A stretch of 64,000 bases of DNA, taken from positions 89,395 to 153,394 of the forward strand of contig DUQG01000008.1 of NCBI GenBank assembly GCA_012837935.1, read 5' to 3'. Both the position numbers and the translations under genes were made by a program. The stretch is from Bacteroidales bacterium. Lineage in GTDB: Bacteria > Bacteroidota > Bacteroidia > Bacteroidales > Paludibacteraceae. The stretch's first letter is position 1. Each line of letters begins with the position of its first letter. Below the pieces are notes generated by a model. That model was not told the origin of the DNA and searched no databases. It saw nothing but the letters and a program-made list of their open reading frames with translations. This document shows, in pieces, positions 51,265 through 59,325 of the stretch.

Positions 51265-51440
51265 CAAATAAATATTGATGTAGAACCTACACTTTTTTTG
51301 ATAGTTTCTTAAAAAAAGCAAATAGAGTCGTGGCTTGGTGGGCGTATTGTAGCTTTTTACAATCCAATAACCGACTGTTGGCAAAAGAATAGAGATGACT
51401 TTTGGGTAAATCCGAAATGATTTCAGTATTTTTGCAAAAC

Positions 51441-51474
51441 AAAAAAGGAAATTCATCGCTGAACTTCCCTTTTC
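51441..51474 (-). terminator. Terminator of tRNA-His
   Basis: On the minus strand AAAAGGGAAGTTCA pairs with TGAATTTCCTTTT around GCGA, followed by T residues. It begins directly behind the 3' end of the tRNA. Confidence 0.75.
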
Positions 51475-51478
51475 AAAG

Positions 51479-51553
<75 letters not shown>

Positions 51554-51627
51554 GTGTTTTTTGTGGGTGCAAAGATAATGCGGATTTTAGAAATATGCAA
51601 ATTTATCATCAAATTTAGAAAAATTAA

Positions 51628-52314
51628 ATGGCTAAATTTTTTATACAAAACGAAAAACTTGATAATCAAATAAAAGAGATACGATTTCGGATATACAACA
51701 CGATGAATGGCGTTGTGTCCGATTCGATGCGTGAGAAAGGAATCGTTTACGAACAAAATTACGGCGTTGACTTGCCGAAAATTAAAGGATTAGCTGAGCG
51801 GTATGTTCCAAACTATGACCTTGCCATGCGACTTTGGGCACTGCAAATAAGAGAAACGATGATTTTGGCTACTTTGCTGATGCCTATGGAAGAGTTCACT
51901 GCAGAAGAAGCTGACAAGTGGTTAAAAGAAGTGAATAACATTGAACTTGCCGAGCAAATATCCATGAATTTGCTGGCTAAAACCGATTTCGCTACCGAGT
52001 TTTCTTTGAAAAATGCTCAATCGGATGATTTTTGGCAAAAAATTACCGGATTTACCCTTGCTGCTCGAATTTGGAAGAAATTCAATGAAGAAGAGCAAGT
52101 TGAAGTGATACAAGCAACACTAAAAAATGCCGATACGGAAGAGTTTTTGCTTTATAAAGTCGTAGCGGTATTGCTTGCACGCCTGTGTCGTAGAGGGGAA
52201 AAGGAAGCTAAAGAAATTCTGGAATTAGTAGCTGATTTTGAGCATTCCGGTCAAAAATCCAAGCAGTATATTTTTAATGAAATTCGGAATGAAATATATT
52301 TTTTGAATTTTTAA
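51628..52314 (+). CDS. Putative AlkD-like DNA alkylation repair protein (HEAT-repeat)
   Basis: The 228-residue all-helical protein resembles the AlkD-like DNA alkylation repair family of Bacteroidales. YGVDLPKIKGLAERYVPNYDLAMRLWALQIRETMILATLLM is spread over about 45-90, followed by helical pairs such as FWQKITGFTLAARIWKKF and FLLYKVVAVLLARLCRRG. AlkD excises positively charged alkylated bases using a HEAT-repeat solenoid. The active-site Trp/Asp residues cannot be placed with certainty by eye. A related, non-enzymatic HEAT-repeat role is possible. It stands alone between tRNA-His and palindromic element D. Confidence 0.6.
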   Translation: MAKFFIQNEKLDNQIKEIRFRIYNTMNGVVSDSMREKGIVYEQNYGVDLPKIKGLAERYVPNYDLAMRLWALQIRETMILATLLMPMEEFTAEEADKWLKEVNNIELAEQISMNLLAKTDFATEFSLKNAQSDDFWQKITGFTLAARIWKKFNEEEQVEVIQATLKNADTEEFLLYKVVAVLLARLCRRGEKEAKEILELVADFEHSGQKSKQYIFNEIRNEIYFLNF

Positions 52315-52360
52315 TAGATTAAGTCGTCTAAAAGTAGTATTTTTGTTTGTTTTTTAGAAA

Positions 52361-52546
52361 GTTATCTTGACTTTTTAAAAACAGTAGTAAACATAGAGAA
52401 AATTGTGCTCATTCTCTTGATTTCGGAAACATAGAGAAAAAAATCGAAGATTTTTTTAAACTATGTTCTCGAAATTCTATAAAAAACGGAAAACAAAGTC
52501 AAATATTAAACTATTGTTCTCTATGTTTTAAAAGTTAAGATGAGCT
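52361..52546 (-). repeat. Palindromic element, copy D (upstream of fur)
   Basis: The plus strand reads GTTATCTTGACTTTTTAAAA at the left end and CTATTGTTCTCTATGTTTTA followed by a stretch ending GATGAGCTC at the right. It is thus inverted relative to copies A and B with respect to the downstream gene. The centre AAAAAAATCGAAGATTTTTTT resembles that of copy B. It is the most diverged copy. It ends 34 bp before the fur start at 52581; the arm nearest fur has TATGTTTT instead of TATGTTTG. Confidence 0.8.
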
Positions 52547-52580
52547 CAATTCTAAGAAAAGCTTTTGAAGTGGAGGATTT

Positions 52581-53033
52581 ATGAAAGATGATTATTCGCT
52601 GGATGCGGTAAAAGATATTTTCACAAAATATTTGGCGGAGAGAAAGCACCGTCGCACGCCGGAACGTTTCGCGATTTTGGAGCGTATCTACTCGTATGAT
52701 GGACATTTTAATGCGGAAATCCTTTATAATGCGATGAAGGAAGAGTATCGTGTGAGCCTTGCTACTGTTTACAATACGTTGGAATTGCTTTTGGATTGTA
52801 AGCTGATAGTGAAGCATCAGTTTGGCGACCAGATAGCTCAGTACGAAAAAACCTTTGGTGGCGTGGTTCATAATCATTTGGTCTGTACAAAATGTGGAAA
52901 GGTCAAGGAATTTTCCGACAAAAAAATCAGAACTGCCATCCAAAATAAGAAATTTGTGCATTTTGATACTTCGCACTATTCGCTTTACCTTTATGGGGTG
53001 TGTAGTAAGTGCAAAACAAGTAAGAAAAAATAA
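52581..53033 (+). CDS. fur: Fur family transcriptional regulator
   Basis: The 150-residue product has an N-terminal winged helix (about 20-85; RRTPERFAILERIYSYDGHF, RVSLATVYNTLELLLDC) and a C-terminal metal-binding domain with VVHNHLVCTKCGKV (about 94-107). A second CxxC, GVCSKCKT, lies near the end, giving the structural zinc site. Whether it senses iron, zinc or peroxide is not decidable from motifs alone. It lies 28 bp upstream of purA and is probably co-transcribed with it, an arrangement found in other Bacteroidales. Confidence 0.9.
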   Translation: MKDDYSLDAVKDIFTKYLAERKHRRTPERFAILERIYSYDGHFNAEILYNAMKEEYRVSLATVYNTLELLLDCKLIVKHQFGDQIAQYEKTFGGVVHNHLVCTKCGKVKEFSDKKIRTAIQNKKFVHFDTSHYSLYLYGVCSKCKTSKKK

Positions 53034-53061
53034 TTTTATAAGCTATAAATATTGATATTCA

Positions 53062-54336
53062 ATGAAAAAAGTTGATGTGCTATTAGGGCTCCAATGGGGC
53101 GATGAAGGTAAAGGAAAAGTGGTAGATGTGCTTACGCCGCAATATGGTGTGGTAGCGCGTTTTCAGGGTGGTCCCAACGCCGGACATACATTGGAGTTTG
53201 AAGGCAAAAAGTTTGTGCTTCGTTCCATTCCTTCCGGAATTTTTCAAGGTGGAAAAGTAAATGTTATCGGAAATGGAGTAGTACTGAATCCGGCTCTATT
53301 CAAAGAAGAGGTAGATGCTTTGGAAAAATCGGGTCATCCGCTGTATGACCGTTTGAAAATTTCTAAAAAAGCACATTTAATTATGCCAACACATTGCTTG
53401 TTAGACCAAGCGTATGAGACGGCGAAAGGCAAAGGAAAAATCGGTACCACAGGCAAAGGCATTGGTCCGACTTATACCGACAAAATTAGTCGTAATGGTC
53501 TGAGAGTTGGGGATATACTGAATAATTTTGAAGAAAAATACAATGTAGCGAAAGCAAAACACTTGGAATTGCTGAAAAACTACAACTTGGAATACAATCT
53601 GGAAGAGCTTGAAAGCGAGTGGTTTGCCGGAGTTGAAACTTTGAAGAAATTTGAATTTATTGATAGTGAGCATTATATCAATGATGCATTGAAAAATAAG
53701 ACCACAGTTTTGGCGGAAGGTGCACAAGGTACGATGCTTGATGTGGATTTCGGTTCTTATCCGTTTGTTACTTCTTCTAACACGGTTTGTGCCGGTTCGT
53801 GTACAGGTTTGGGGGTTGCACCAAAAAACATTGGCGAAGTCTTTGGCATTTTCAAAGCTTACTGTACTCGTGTAGGTAGCGGTCCTTTCCCAACGGAACT
53901 TTTCGATAAAGATGGCGAACGTCTGCGCGAAAAAGGTCATGAGTTTGGCTCGGTAACCGGACGTCCTCGCAGATGTGGTTGGGTGGATTTAGTGGCACTT
54001 AGATACGCGATTATGGTGAATGGCGTTACGCAGCTTTTTATGATGAAAGCAGACGTACTGGATGAGTTTGAAACCATTAAAGCCTGTGTAGCTTACAAAA
54101 TGGCTGATGGCGAAATTGAATATATGCCTTACGATTTGGAAGAAGTGGTAGAACCGATATATGTGGAACTGCCGGGTTGGCAGTGTGACCTGACAAAAGT
54201 TCAGAGTGAAAATGAATTCCCGGAAGAGTTAAATGCTTATCTTGATTTCTTGGAAGATGAACTTCAAGTGCCTATTACACTCGTTTCCGTAGGTCCGGAT
54301 AGAGCTCAGACTATTTTCAGACACCAAGAAGATTAG
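53062..54336 (+). CDS. purA: Adenylosuccinate synthetase
   Basis: The 424-residue product has the N-terminal GTP-binding and catalytic motif LLGLQWGDEGKGKVVDVL (catalytic Asp13 region) and QGGPNAGHTLEFEGKKFVL. It also shows GTTGKGIGPTYTDKISRNG, LAEGAQGTMLDVDFGSYPFVTSSN, the substrate loop GEFGSVTGRPRRCGW-type segment and RDDLM-like C-terminal residues. It converts IMP and aspartate with GTP to adenylosuccinate in AMP synthesis. It is the second gene of the fur-purA pair. Confidence 0.97.
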   Translation: MKKVDVLLGLQWGDEGKGKVVDVLTPQYGVVARFQGGPNAGHTLEFEGKKFVLRSIPSGIFQGGKVNVIGNGVVLNPALFKEEVDALEKSGHPLYDRLKISKKAHLIMPTHCLLDQAYETAKGKGKIGTTGKGIGPTYTDKISRNGLRVGDILNNFEEKYNVAKAKHLELLKNYNLEYNLEELESEWFAGVETLKKFEFIDSEHYINDALKNKTTVLAEGAQGTMLDVDFGSYPFVTSSNTVCAGSCTGLGVAPKNIGEVFGIFKAYCTRVGSGPFPTELFDKDGERLREKGHEFGSVTGRPRRCGWVDLVALRYAIMVNGVTQLFMMKADVLDEFETIKACVAYKMADGEIEYMPYDLEEVVEPIYVELPGWQCDLTKVQSENEFPEELNAYLDFLEDELQVPITLVSVGPDRAQTIFRHQED

Positions 54337-54366
54337 TTTTTTGAAGGTTTTTGAGATAAAACAATA

Positions 54367-54400
54367 GAATGCTCACTTAAACAAAGTGGGCATTTTGCTT
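54367..54400 (+). terminator. Terminator of purA
   Basis: AATGCTCACTT pairs with AAGTGGGCATT (with G:T wobble) around AAACA and is followed by TTGCTTGTTTTT. Confidence 0.7.
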
Positions 54401-54477
54401 GTTTTTATACCGTAGCTGTGATAAATGGCTTAAAATTTGATATAGTAAAAGAAGATTAAATATAAAAATTTCAAATT

Positions 54478-55167
54478 ATGAACATGGTTTATTTGCCTTA
54501 CATTTTGTTTGGCTTAGTAGCTCTTTTGAGCTGGTTGGTACAGATGAACTTTCAGTCGAAGTTCAAAAAGTACTCTAAAATAATGATGACAAACGGCTTG
54601 ACCGGAAGAGAAGTAGCTGAAAAAATGCTGCGTGATAACGGCATTTATGATGTGCAAGTGATTTCTACACCGGGTCAACTGACAGACCACTATAATCCTC
54701 AAAACAAAACAGTAAATTTGAGTGATGTGGTGTATGCCACGAATAGTGTGGCGGCTGCAGCTGTTGCGGCTCACGAGTGTGGTCATGCTATTCAGCACGC
54801 TAAGGCTTACGCACCGCTTCAAATGCGTTCAAAGCTGGTACCTGTAGTTAGTTTGGCTTCTAAGTGGGTGCAATGGATTTTATTGGCAGGGATTTTTCTG
54901 CTGAAAGTTTTTCCGGATTTATTGCTTTTTGGTATTATCCTATTTGCGATGACAACGATATTTAGCATTGTTACGCTTCCGGTAGAAGTAGACGCTTCAC
55001 GTCGTGCAATTGTCTGGTTAAGTAATGCGGGAGTTACCAACTATGAAACGGACGGAGCTGCAAAAGGTGCTTTGAGAGCAGCGGCTTATACCTATTTTAT
55101 TGCTGCGTTAAGCTCGTTGGCTACGTTGTTTTATTATCTGCTGATTTTCTTGGGTAGACGAGATTAA
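54478..55167 (+). CDS. Membrane zinc metallopeptidase (YugP-type)
   Basis: The 229-residue product has a hydrophobic N-terminus (about 2-20), the zinc motif HECGH in VAAAAVAAHECGHAIQHA (about 98-106) and hydrophobic segments at about 125-165 and 195-225. LPVEVDASRRAIVWL provides the family's conserved Glu/Asp region downstream of the zinc site. Members of this neutral zinc metallopeptidase family (YugP) are integral membrane proteins with unknown substrates. Confidence 0.9.
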   Translation: MNMVYLPYILFGLVALLSWLVQMNFQSKFKKYSKIMMTNGLTGREVAEKMLRDNGIYDVQVISTPGQLTDHYNPQNKTVNLSDVVYATNSVAAAAVAAHECGHAIQHAKAYAPLQMRSKLVPVVSLASKWVQWILLAGIFLLKVFPDLLLFGIILFAMTTIFSIVTLPVEVDASRRAIVWLSNAGVTNYETDGAAKGALRAAAYTYFIAALSSLATLFYYLLIFLGRRD

Positions 55168-55203
55168 TAGACTGAGACGTTATTCTGTATAAAAAAATAG
55201 TTG

Positions 55204-55211
55204 TATCTTTG
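55204..55211 (+). promoter_or_regulatory. Candidate -7 promoter element of tRNA-Arg
   Basis: TATCTTTG followed by TAGC matches TAnnTTTG, 31 bp before the tRNA 5' end. Confidence 0.55.
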
Positions 55212-55242
55212 TAGCCGAATAAGCTCAAAGCTTATTTATAAA

Positions 55243-55316
55243 GGCTCCGTAGTTCAGCTGTATAGAACGTCAGATTCCGGTTCTGAAGGTCGTGGGTTAG
55301 AATCCCGCCGGAGTCA
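55243..55316 (+). tRNA. tRNA-Arg (anticodon CCG) with altered G19/C56 tertiary pair
   Basis: The cloverleaf is complete: acceptor GGCTCCG/CGGAGTC with discriminator A, D stem GTTC/GAAC, anticodon stem TCAGA/TCTGA with loop TTCCGGT (CCG at 55277-55279), and T stem GTGGG/CCCGC. The D loop is AGCTGTATA, with T at position 19 (55261), and the T loop is TTAGAAT, with A at position 56 (55299). Both bases are normally G19 and C56. The changes together keep a Watson-Crick pair (U19-A56). The CCA end is not encoded. Confidence 0.93.
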
Positions 55317-55336
55317 CAAAGATTATTAGATTGATT

Positions 55337-55380
55337 AATAGGTGATTATATGCTCGTATAATTGCCTATTTTCGTTTTTT
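55337..55380 (+). terminator. Terminator of tRNA-Arg
   Basis: AATAGGTGATTATA pairs over 14 bp with TATAATTGCCTATT (two wobble pairs) around TGCTCG, followed by TTCGTTTTTT. The rest of the gap to 55552 is AT-rich without a recognised element. Confidence 0.8.
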
Positions 55381-55552
55381 AATTAAAATAAAAGCTTATT
55401 TTCAAGCATATAACGTTTTGTTTATATTGAACTCACGTTAGAATAAGTATTAGTAGGATATTTCGAAAATAAATAAAATATAGCGAAAAATGAAAAACAA
55501 GATTGTTTCCTCTTTTTTTGTGTTATAAGAATAAGTCTAAATTTTTATAAAT

Positions 55553-55882
55553 ATGAAAAAAATATTATTTGCTTTGCTGATAGTTTTATTCGTAGGTTGT
55601 CAGTCGAAAGAAAAAGAAATAATTAAAACAATAGCTAAAATAACAAATATACAGCCGGAAAACGAAGAGCTTGGCACATATCGCTTTCCTAATGTTTCAT
55701 TGAAGGATAAACAGAAAATAGAATATTCGTTAGATAGGAATTTAGGTGTGTTTTCTACAAAGGTAACCGAATATTCAGAGTGTTCAACTTGGGAAACGAC
55801 AGAGTATAAGGTTATAGCTTGTTTTAATAAAACAAATGATGAAGATATAGTAAATCTTAATGTTTATGTTACGGTAAAATGA
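55553..55882 (+). CDS. Small hypothetical lipoprotein
   Basis: The 109-residue product has a lipoprotein signal (MKKILFALLIVLFVGCQSKEK; Cys16), then a small domain rich in charged residues and beta-prone segments (NEELGTYRFPNVSLKD, NLGVFSTKVTEYSECSTWETTEYKVIACF). Two further Cys at about 81 and 92 could form a disulfide. No family is recognised. It lies behind tRNA-Arg in an AT-rich stretch and ends close to a small hairpin at 55945-55965, so it may be accessory DNA at a tRNA site. Confidence 0.6.
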   Translation: MKKILFALLIVLFVGCQSKEKEIIKTIAKITNIQPENEELGTYRFPNVSLKDKQKIEYSLDRNLGVFSTKVTEYSECSTWETTEYKVIACFNKTNDEDIVNLNVYVTVK

Positions 55883-55972
55883 TAATCCTTGCTGTATGAC
55901 TTTGGCAGTTACTTTCGATTGTTAGAACTCTGAAAAACAAAAGTGCAAGATTGATTTAATCTTGCTCTAAAA

Positions 55973-56074
55973 TTAGAATTTAACGATTGGTTCAGAGTGG
56001 GGAGCATTAGCAGGAAGACGACGATGGTACCATAAACCCAGAATAAATGCAATGTAACTTATATTCCGGATTTT
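55973..56074 (-). pseudogene. Possible C-terminal gene remnant behind the START-like gene
   Basis: On the minus strand, one frame reads KKIRNISYIAFILGLWYHRR and then LPANAPHSEPIVKF before a stop at 55973-55975. It looks like a membrane helix end with a hydrophilic tail, but no start codon is available and the frame runs back into the 3' end of the START-like gene. It could be the remains of a deleted membrane-protein gene or chance. Confidence 0.25.
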
Positions 56075-56442
56075 CTTTTCAAATTGTCAATTTGACTATC
56101 CCAAATCAAAATCAAGTCTTCTTTTTCCGTAGGTTTTACATAGTCGGTGATTAGCAATCCGATATGTCCACTTAAATCCTGTGTTACAATTTCAATTTGG
56201 AAAAAGGCATCCGTATCTTTATCTTCTTCCCATTGAAAACGGGTGTAAACGCCCTCTTTTTGTTCGATAAGAAATGCAGTCTGCTCGTGGTCGTCCCAGT
56301 TAAACGTATATTCATTTCCATTTACCGTTACACCATCTGCAAACCAGAGTGCTAAACCCAATGGTTTGCCTACCATTCGCCACAAAAGAGATTCTGAAGC
56401 ATTTTCCAAAGGATACTCTATGGTTAGTTTTTCTTTTTTCAT
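56059..56442 (-). CDS. START-like (SRPBCC) domain protein
   Basis: The 127-residue product matches the small START-like proteins of Bacteroidetes related to AHSA1/SRPBCC: LTIEYPLENASESLLWRMVG, LALWFADGVTVNGNEYTFNW, EEKDTDAFFQIEIV and LIDYVKPTEKEDLILIWD-like C-terminal helix (TDYVKPTEKEDLILIWDSQI). The fold forms a hydrophobic ligand cavity; the ligand is unknown. It is 54 bp downstream of cdd on the same strand. Confidence 0.82.
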   Translation of the reverse strand: MKKEKLTIEYPLENASESLLWRMVGKPLGLALWFADGVTVNGNEYTFNWDDHEQTAFLIEQKEGVYTRFQWEEDKDTDAFFQIEIVTQDLSGHIGLLITDYVKPTEKEDLILIWDSQIDNLKRKSGI

Positions 56443-56496
56443 GCCTAAGTTATTTAGATTTATTTGTAAACAATTTGTGAGGAAAAGTTTCAGACT

Positions 56497-56982
56497 TTAT
56501 TTTCGTTCCAGACTGTTTCCATCAAAGCTGAATGGAAGTAGCTGTCTGACTTTATTGAGCACATAAATACGCTTTTTGCCATAAAGAATAAGCTGAATAT
56601 CTTTTCCGTATCTATTTTCCGTTTCCAAAAGTACCTGCCTACAACTGCCACAAGGACTAATCGGCGAGCTTATAAAATCGCTGTTTGTGTATGCTGCTAT
56701 CGCAATTGCCTTGATTGGCACATCGGGATATTGTGAATTGGCATAAAAAACGGCTGTTCGCTCGGCGCAAATGCCGGAAGGTGAAGCTGCATTTTCTTGA
56801 TTGTTTCCACCAATGATTTTTCCATTTTCCAAAAGTAGCGCTGCCCCCACCTGAAAATTGGAGTAGATGGCATAGGCTTTTTGGGTTTGTCTCTTTGCTT
56901 CTTCTATCAATTCCACATATTCCGCAGGAATTTCGTCAGGCAAATATTCTGTAAAAACAGTTTCGTAGGTTAATTTTCTCAT
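56497..56982 (-). CDS. cdd: Cytidine deaminase
   Basis: The 161-residue zinc enzyme shows YSNFQVGAALLLENGKIIGG, the catalytic CAE motif in SGICAERTAVFYA (about residue 73) and the zinc Cys pair in SPCGSCRQVLLE (about 113-118). It deaminates cytidine and deoxycytidine in pyrimidine salvage. The N-terminal 25 residues form a helix typical of this branch. A -7 element TATATTTG on the minus strand (57008-57015) lies 25 bp before the start. Confidence 0.93.
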   Translation of the reverse strand: MRKLTYETVFTEYLPDEIPAEYVELIEEAKRQTQKAYAIYSNFQVGAALLLENGKIIGGNNQENAASPSGICAERTAVFYANSQYPDVPIKAIAIAAYTNSDFISSPISPCGSCRQVLLETENRYGKDIQLILYGKKRIYVLNKVRQLLPFSFDGNSLERK

Positions 56983-57007
56983 TTTGAGATAAAATTTTGT
57001 TCAACTA

Positions 57008-57065
57008 CAAATATATAAAATTATTTAACTCAAAACGCTTTTTTAGTAAATAAGTTTTATATTTG
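57008..57065. promoter_or_regulatory. Divergent candidate -7 elements for cdd and the glucosaminidase gene
   Basis: The minus strand has TATATTTG at 57008-57015 (toward cdd, 26 bp before its start). The plus strand has TATATTTG at 57058-57065 (toward the gene at 57168). Both match TAnnTTTG. Confidence 0.5.
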
Positions 57066-57167
57066 TGCTGGAAATTTAAGCATTTTGTGAATAAAACGTT
57101 AAGTTTTATGACAAAGCTTGTTTTTTTACAAAACTTGCAACATAAAAATTAAACTAAATTAAATAGA

Positions 57168-58091
57168 ATGAAACAAACGATTCTTTTTTTATTTCTATTG
57201 ACAGCAACGTTTGTTAACGCACAAACGATGCATAAAGCTTATTTGGAATATGTGGAAAAATACGCTGATATTGCCATTGAGCAGCAGAAATTGCACAAAA
57301 TCCCCGCCAGTATAAAACTTGCTCAAGGTTTGCTGGAGTCGGCAGCCGGATGCGGCGAATTAGCACGTGAGTCAAATAATCATTTTGGAATAAAATGTGG
57401 TAACTGGACTGGTGAAAAAGCTTATGCCGATGATGACAGTAAGAATGAATGTTTCAGAAAATATAAATCAGTTCGTGATTCGTACGAGGATCACTCGATG
57501 TTTTTGGTGTCAAGACAGCGATATGCAGCACTTTTTGACTTGGATCCAACCGACTACAAAGGCTGGGCGCATGGTTTGAAAGCGGCAGGCTATGCTACAG
57601 ACCCGAATTATGCACATAAACTGATAAAACTGATTGACGATTATGATTTGCATAAGTACGATATTGGGCGTGTGCCGGATAAACGTATTGCCGACTCGCC
57701 TTCAAATAGAGCAACTTACACGTGGGGCTCGGCTTCGGCTACTTCGCTCAAAGGACACCAACTTTATAGAAATAACGGTGTGAAGTGTGTTTTTTCGGAG
57801 GTTGGAGATACCTATGCAAGTATAGCGAATGAATTTGATATAAAAGAGAGTAAACTATTGAAATACAATGATTTGATTAGTGGCAAAGAGTTGGAGCCCG
57901 GCACGGTTGTTTATATTTCTAAAAAGAAAAAGAGAGCATCGAAAGAGTTTGAAACGCATACAGTACAAACAGGTGAAAGCATGTATCGTATCGCTCAAAA
58001 ATATGCTATTCGTTTGCAAGCGCTTTATGATTTAAATTCTATACCTTATAATAAAGGTGCGGAAGTGGGAAAAGTGTTGAAATTGAGATAA
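57168..58091 (+). CDS. Glucosaminidase with LysM domains (peptidoglycan hydrolase)
   Basis: The 307-residue product has a Sec signal (MKQTILFLFLLTATFVNAQ). A glucosaminidase domain of the FlgJ/LytG type follows (about 22-160; IPASIKLAQGLLESAAGCGE with the catalytic Glu, SNNHFGIKC, ECFRKYKSVRDSYEDHSMFL). Two LysM-like motifs lie in the C-terminal half (about 205-250, and about 262-307; HTVQTGESMYRIAQKYAIRL). It should cut the N-acetylglucosamine bonds of peptidoglycan in the periplasm, for cell growth or division. Confidence 0.92.
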   Translation: MKQTILFLFLLTATFVNAQTMHKAYLEYVEKYADIAIEQQKLHKIPASIKLAQGLLESAAGCGELARESNNHFGIKCGNWTGEKAYADDDSKNECFRKYKSVRDSYEDHSMFLVSRQRYAALFDLDPTDYKGWAHGLKAAGYATDPNYAHKLIKLIDDYDLHKYDIGRVPDKRIADSPSNRATYTWGSASATSLKGHQLYRNNGVKCVFSEVGDTYASIANEFDIKESKLLKYNDLISGKELEPGTVVYISKKKKRASKEFETHTVQTGESMYRIAQKYAIRLQALYDLNSIPYNKGAEVGKVLKLR

Positions 58092-58103
58092 AGCGGGGTG
58101 TTT

Positions 58104-58198
58104 GGATGTTTGGGTGTAGGATGTTTGGGTGTAGGATGTTGGATGTTGGATGTTGGGTGTAGGATGTTGGGTGTAGGATGTTGGATGTAGGGTGTTGG
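58104..58198. repeat. 7-bp tandem array (GGRTGTW), about 13 copies
   Basis: Units GGATGTT, GGGTGTA and GGATGTA alternate with occasional extra T between them. The array begins 12 bp after the glucosaminidase stop and ends 147 bp before the DciA-like gene. A short frame on the minus strand through it (PTSYTQHPT-type repeats) has no other coding support. Confidence 0.85.
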
Positions 58199-58345
58199 TT
58201 GTGTTGACGTTCAAATGTTTAGGTGTTCAATTGTTGTAAGTTTAGTAAAAAAGTTTGAAGCTTGCTGAATTTGTTCAAAATAAACTCAATACTTCGACAT
58301 TTCGACGAGACTAAATGCTGCAAACTCGGAACTATATAAATAATT

Positions 58346-58636
58346 ATGCGTAGAAAAAATACGGAATCACTAAGAGATGTACTTGCTCAAGTTTTGAAAC
58401 AGAACAAAATGGACATGAAACTCTACGAAACTAGAGTAATTCAATCTTGGCCCGTAGTTTTGGGAGAAAATATAAGACAATACACTACAGATTTATATTT
58501 TAGCAATAAAAAACTGTATGTGAAACTTTCATCTTCGGTGCTAAGGCAGGAACTTTTTTTGGCGCGGGAGGAAATCATAAAATCACTGAACAGGCATGTG
58601 GGAGCTGATGTAGTTACAGAGATTGTGTTTCAGTAG
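58346..58636 (+). CDS. DciA-like DUF721 protein
   Basis: The 96-residue protein belongs to the DUF721 family: SLRDVLAQVLKQNKMDMKLYETRVIQSWPVVLGENI (spread over about 6-41), LYFSNKKLYVKLSSSVLRQEL and a final INxx-like helix ending in TEIVF. In other bacteria DciA interacts with the replicative helicase DnaB during loading; the shorter Bacteroidetes members keep the domain only. The next gene starts 15 bp downstream in the same direction. Confidence 0.85.
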   Translation: MRRKNTESLRDVLAQVLKQNKMDMKLYETRVIQSWPVVLGENIRQYTTDLYFSNKKLYVKLSSSVLRQELFLAREEIIKSLNRHVGADVVTEIVFQ

Positions 58637-58651
58637 CAATAAGCGTAAAAA

Positions 58652-59170
58652 ATGATTAGAGATATACTTGCCGGAACTATTGGAAAGAAAGAAGTAGATG
58701 CGATAAGCCGGATGCTATTGCAGGACAGAGAGCAGTTCGAGCAAGTTTTTGAAATGATTTTTGATGAAGCACAGCCGATTGCTTGGCATGCTGCATGGAT
58801 AATTGAGAAAGTTTCGGAAAAAGCACCTTCGTCTATTTCCAAAGAGCAAAATCTACGACTGATTAATTTGGTGCTTACAACTGAGCATCAAGGTTTGCAG
58901 CGCATTGGTCTTTCGATATTGCACAATCTCCCTGTTTATCAGCCTATCTCTGTTGAGTTTGTTAATCGCTGTTTTGAGATGATGGTTTCGCCAAAATTTA
59001 GTGTAGGTGTACAGTGCTTGGCAATGAGGGTTATGCTTAAAATAAGTGAAGTGGAGGAGGGTTTTAAGTCGGAATTGTCCGTTTATTTGGAAAATATGGA
59101 CGATGAGTTCTATTCCGCGGGATTTAAAACATCCAAAAGGAAAGTGCTTAAAAGCTTGAAAATGAGTTGA
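58652..59170 (+). CDS. Conserved hypothetical protein (helical, HEAT-like)
   Basis: The 172-residue product is nearly all helix, with helix pairs such as EQFEQVFEMIFDEAQPIAWHAAWIIEKV (spread over about 27-55), LRLINLVLTTEHQGLQRIGLSIL and VGVQCLAMRVMLKISEV, in the style of HEAT/armadillo repeats. It has no signal or membrane segment. It is likely co-transcribed with the DciA-like gene 15 bp upstream. No function can be assigned. Confidence 0.75.
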   Translation: MIRDILAGTIGKKEVDAISRMLLQDREQFEQVFEMIFDEAQPIAWHAAWIIEKVSEKAPSSISKEQNLRLINLVLTTEHQGLQRIGLSILHNLPVYQPISVEFVNRCFEMMVSPKFSVGVQCLAMRVMLKISEVEEGFKSELSVYLENMDDEFYSAGFKTSKRKVLKSLKMS

Positions 59171-59208
59171 AAAGCAAAGTAGATTCTTTCTAAATAGATA
59201 TTAAAAGA

Positions 59209-59237
59209 TTGGATTAGAAAATAATGTATTAACTTTG
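59209..59237 (+). promoter_or_regulatory. Candidate promoter of the carboxyltransferase operon
   Basis: The -33-like TTGG (59209-59212) and -7 TAACTTTG (59230-59237) are 17 bp apart, close to the Bacteroidetes consensus. The leader to the start at 59326 is about 80 nt. Confidence 0.55.
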
Positions 59238-59325
59238 CAGTCTCAAAAAATCTAAAAAAACAACAAAGAAAACAAACATTCGGCTGACAATCAGCTTGTT
59301 ATCCGGAATCTAAAAATAAAAAACT

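Noticed and set aside
54421-54477. Riboswitch or leader regulation searched for before purA, lysC, lysA, leuS and cdd
   Set aside because: No known aptamer pattern was recognised by eye; only promoter-like motifs, hairpin terminators and the palindromic element were supportable.
58104-58198. Possible CRISPR array
   Set aside because: The repeats are 7 bp, adjacent and without spacers, and no cas genes are present in the window.
58032-58214. A 60-codon minus-strand frame with PTSYTQHPT repeats
   Set aside because: It is a by-product of the 7-bp tandem array and overlaps the end of the glucosaminidase gene.
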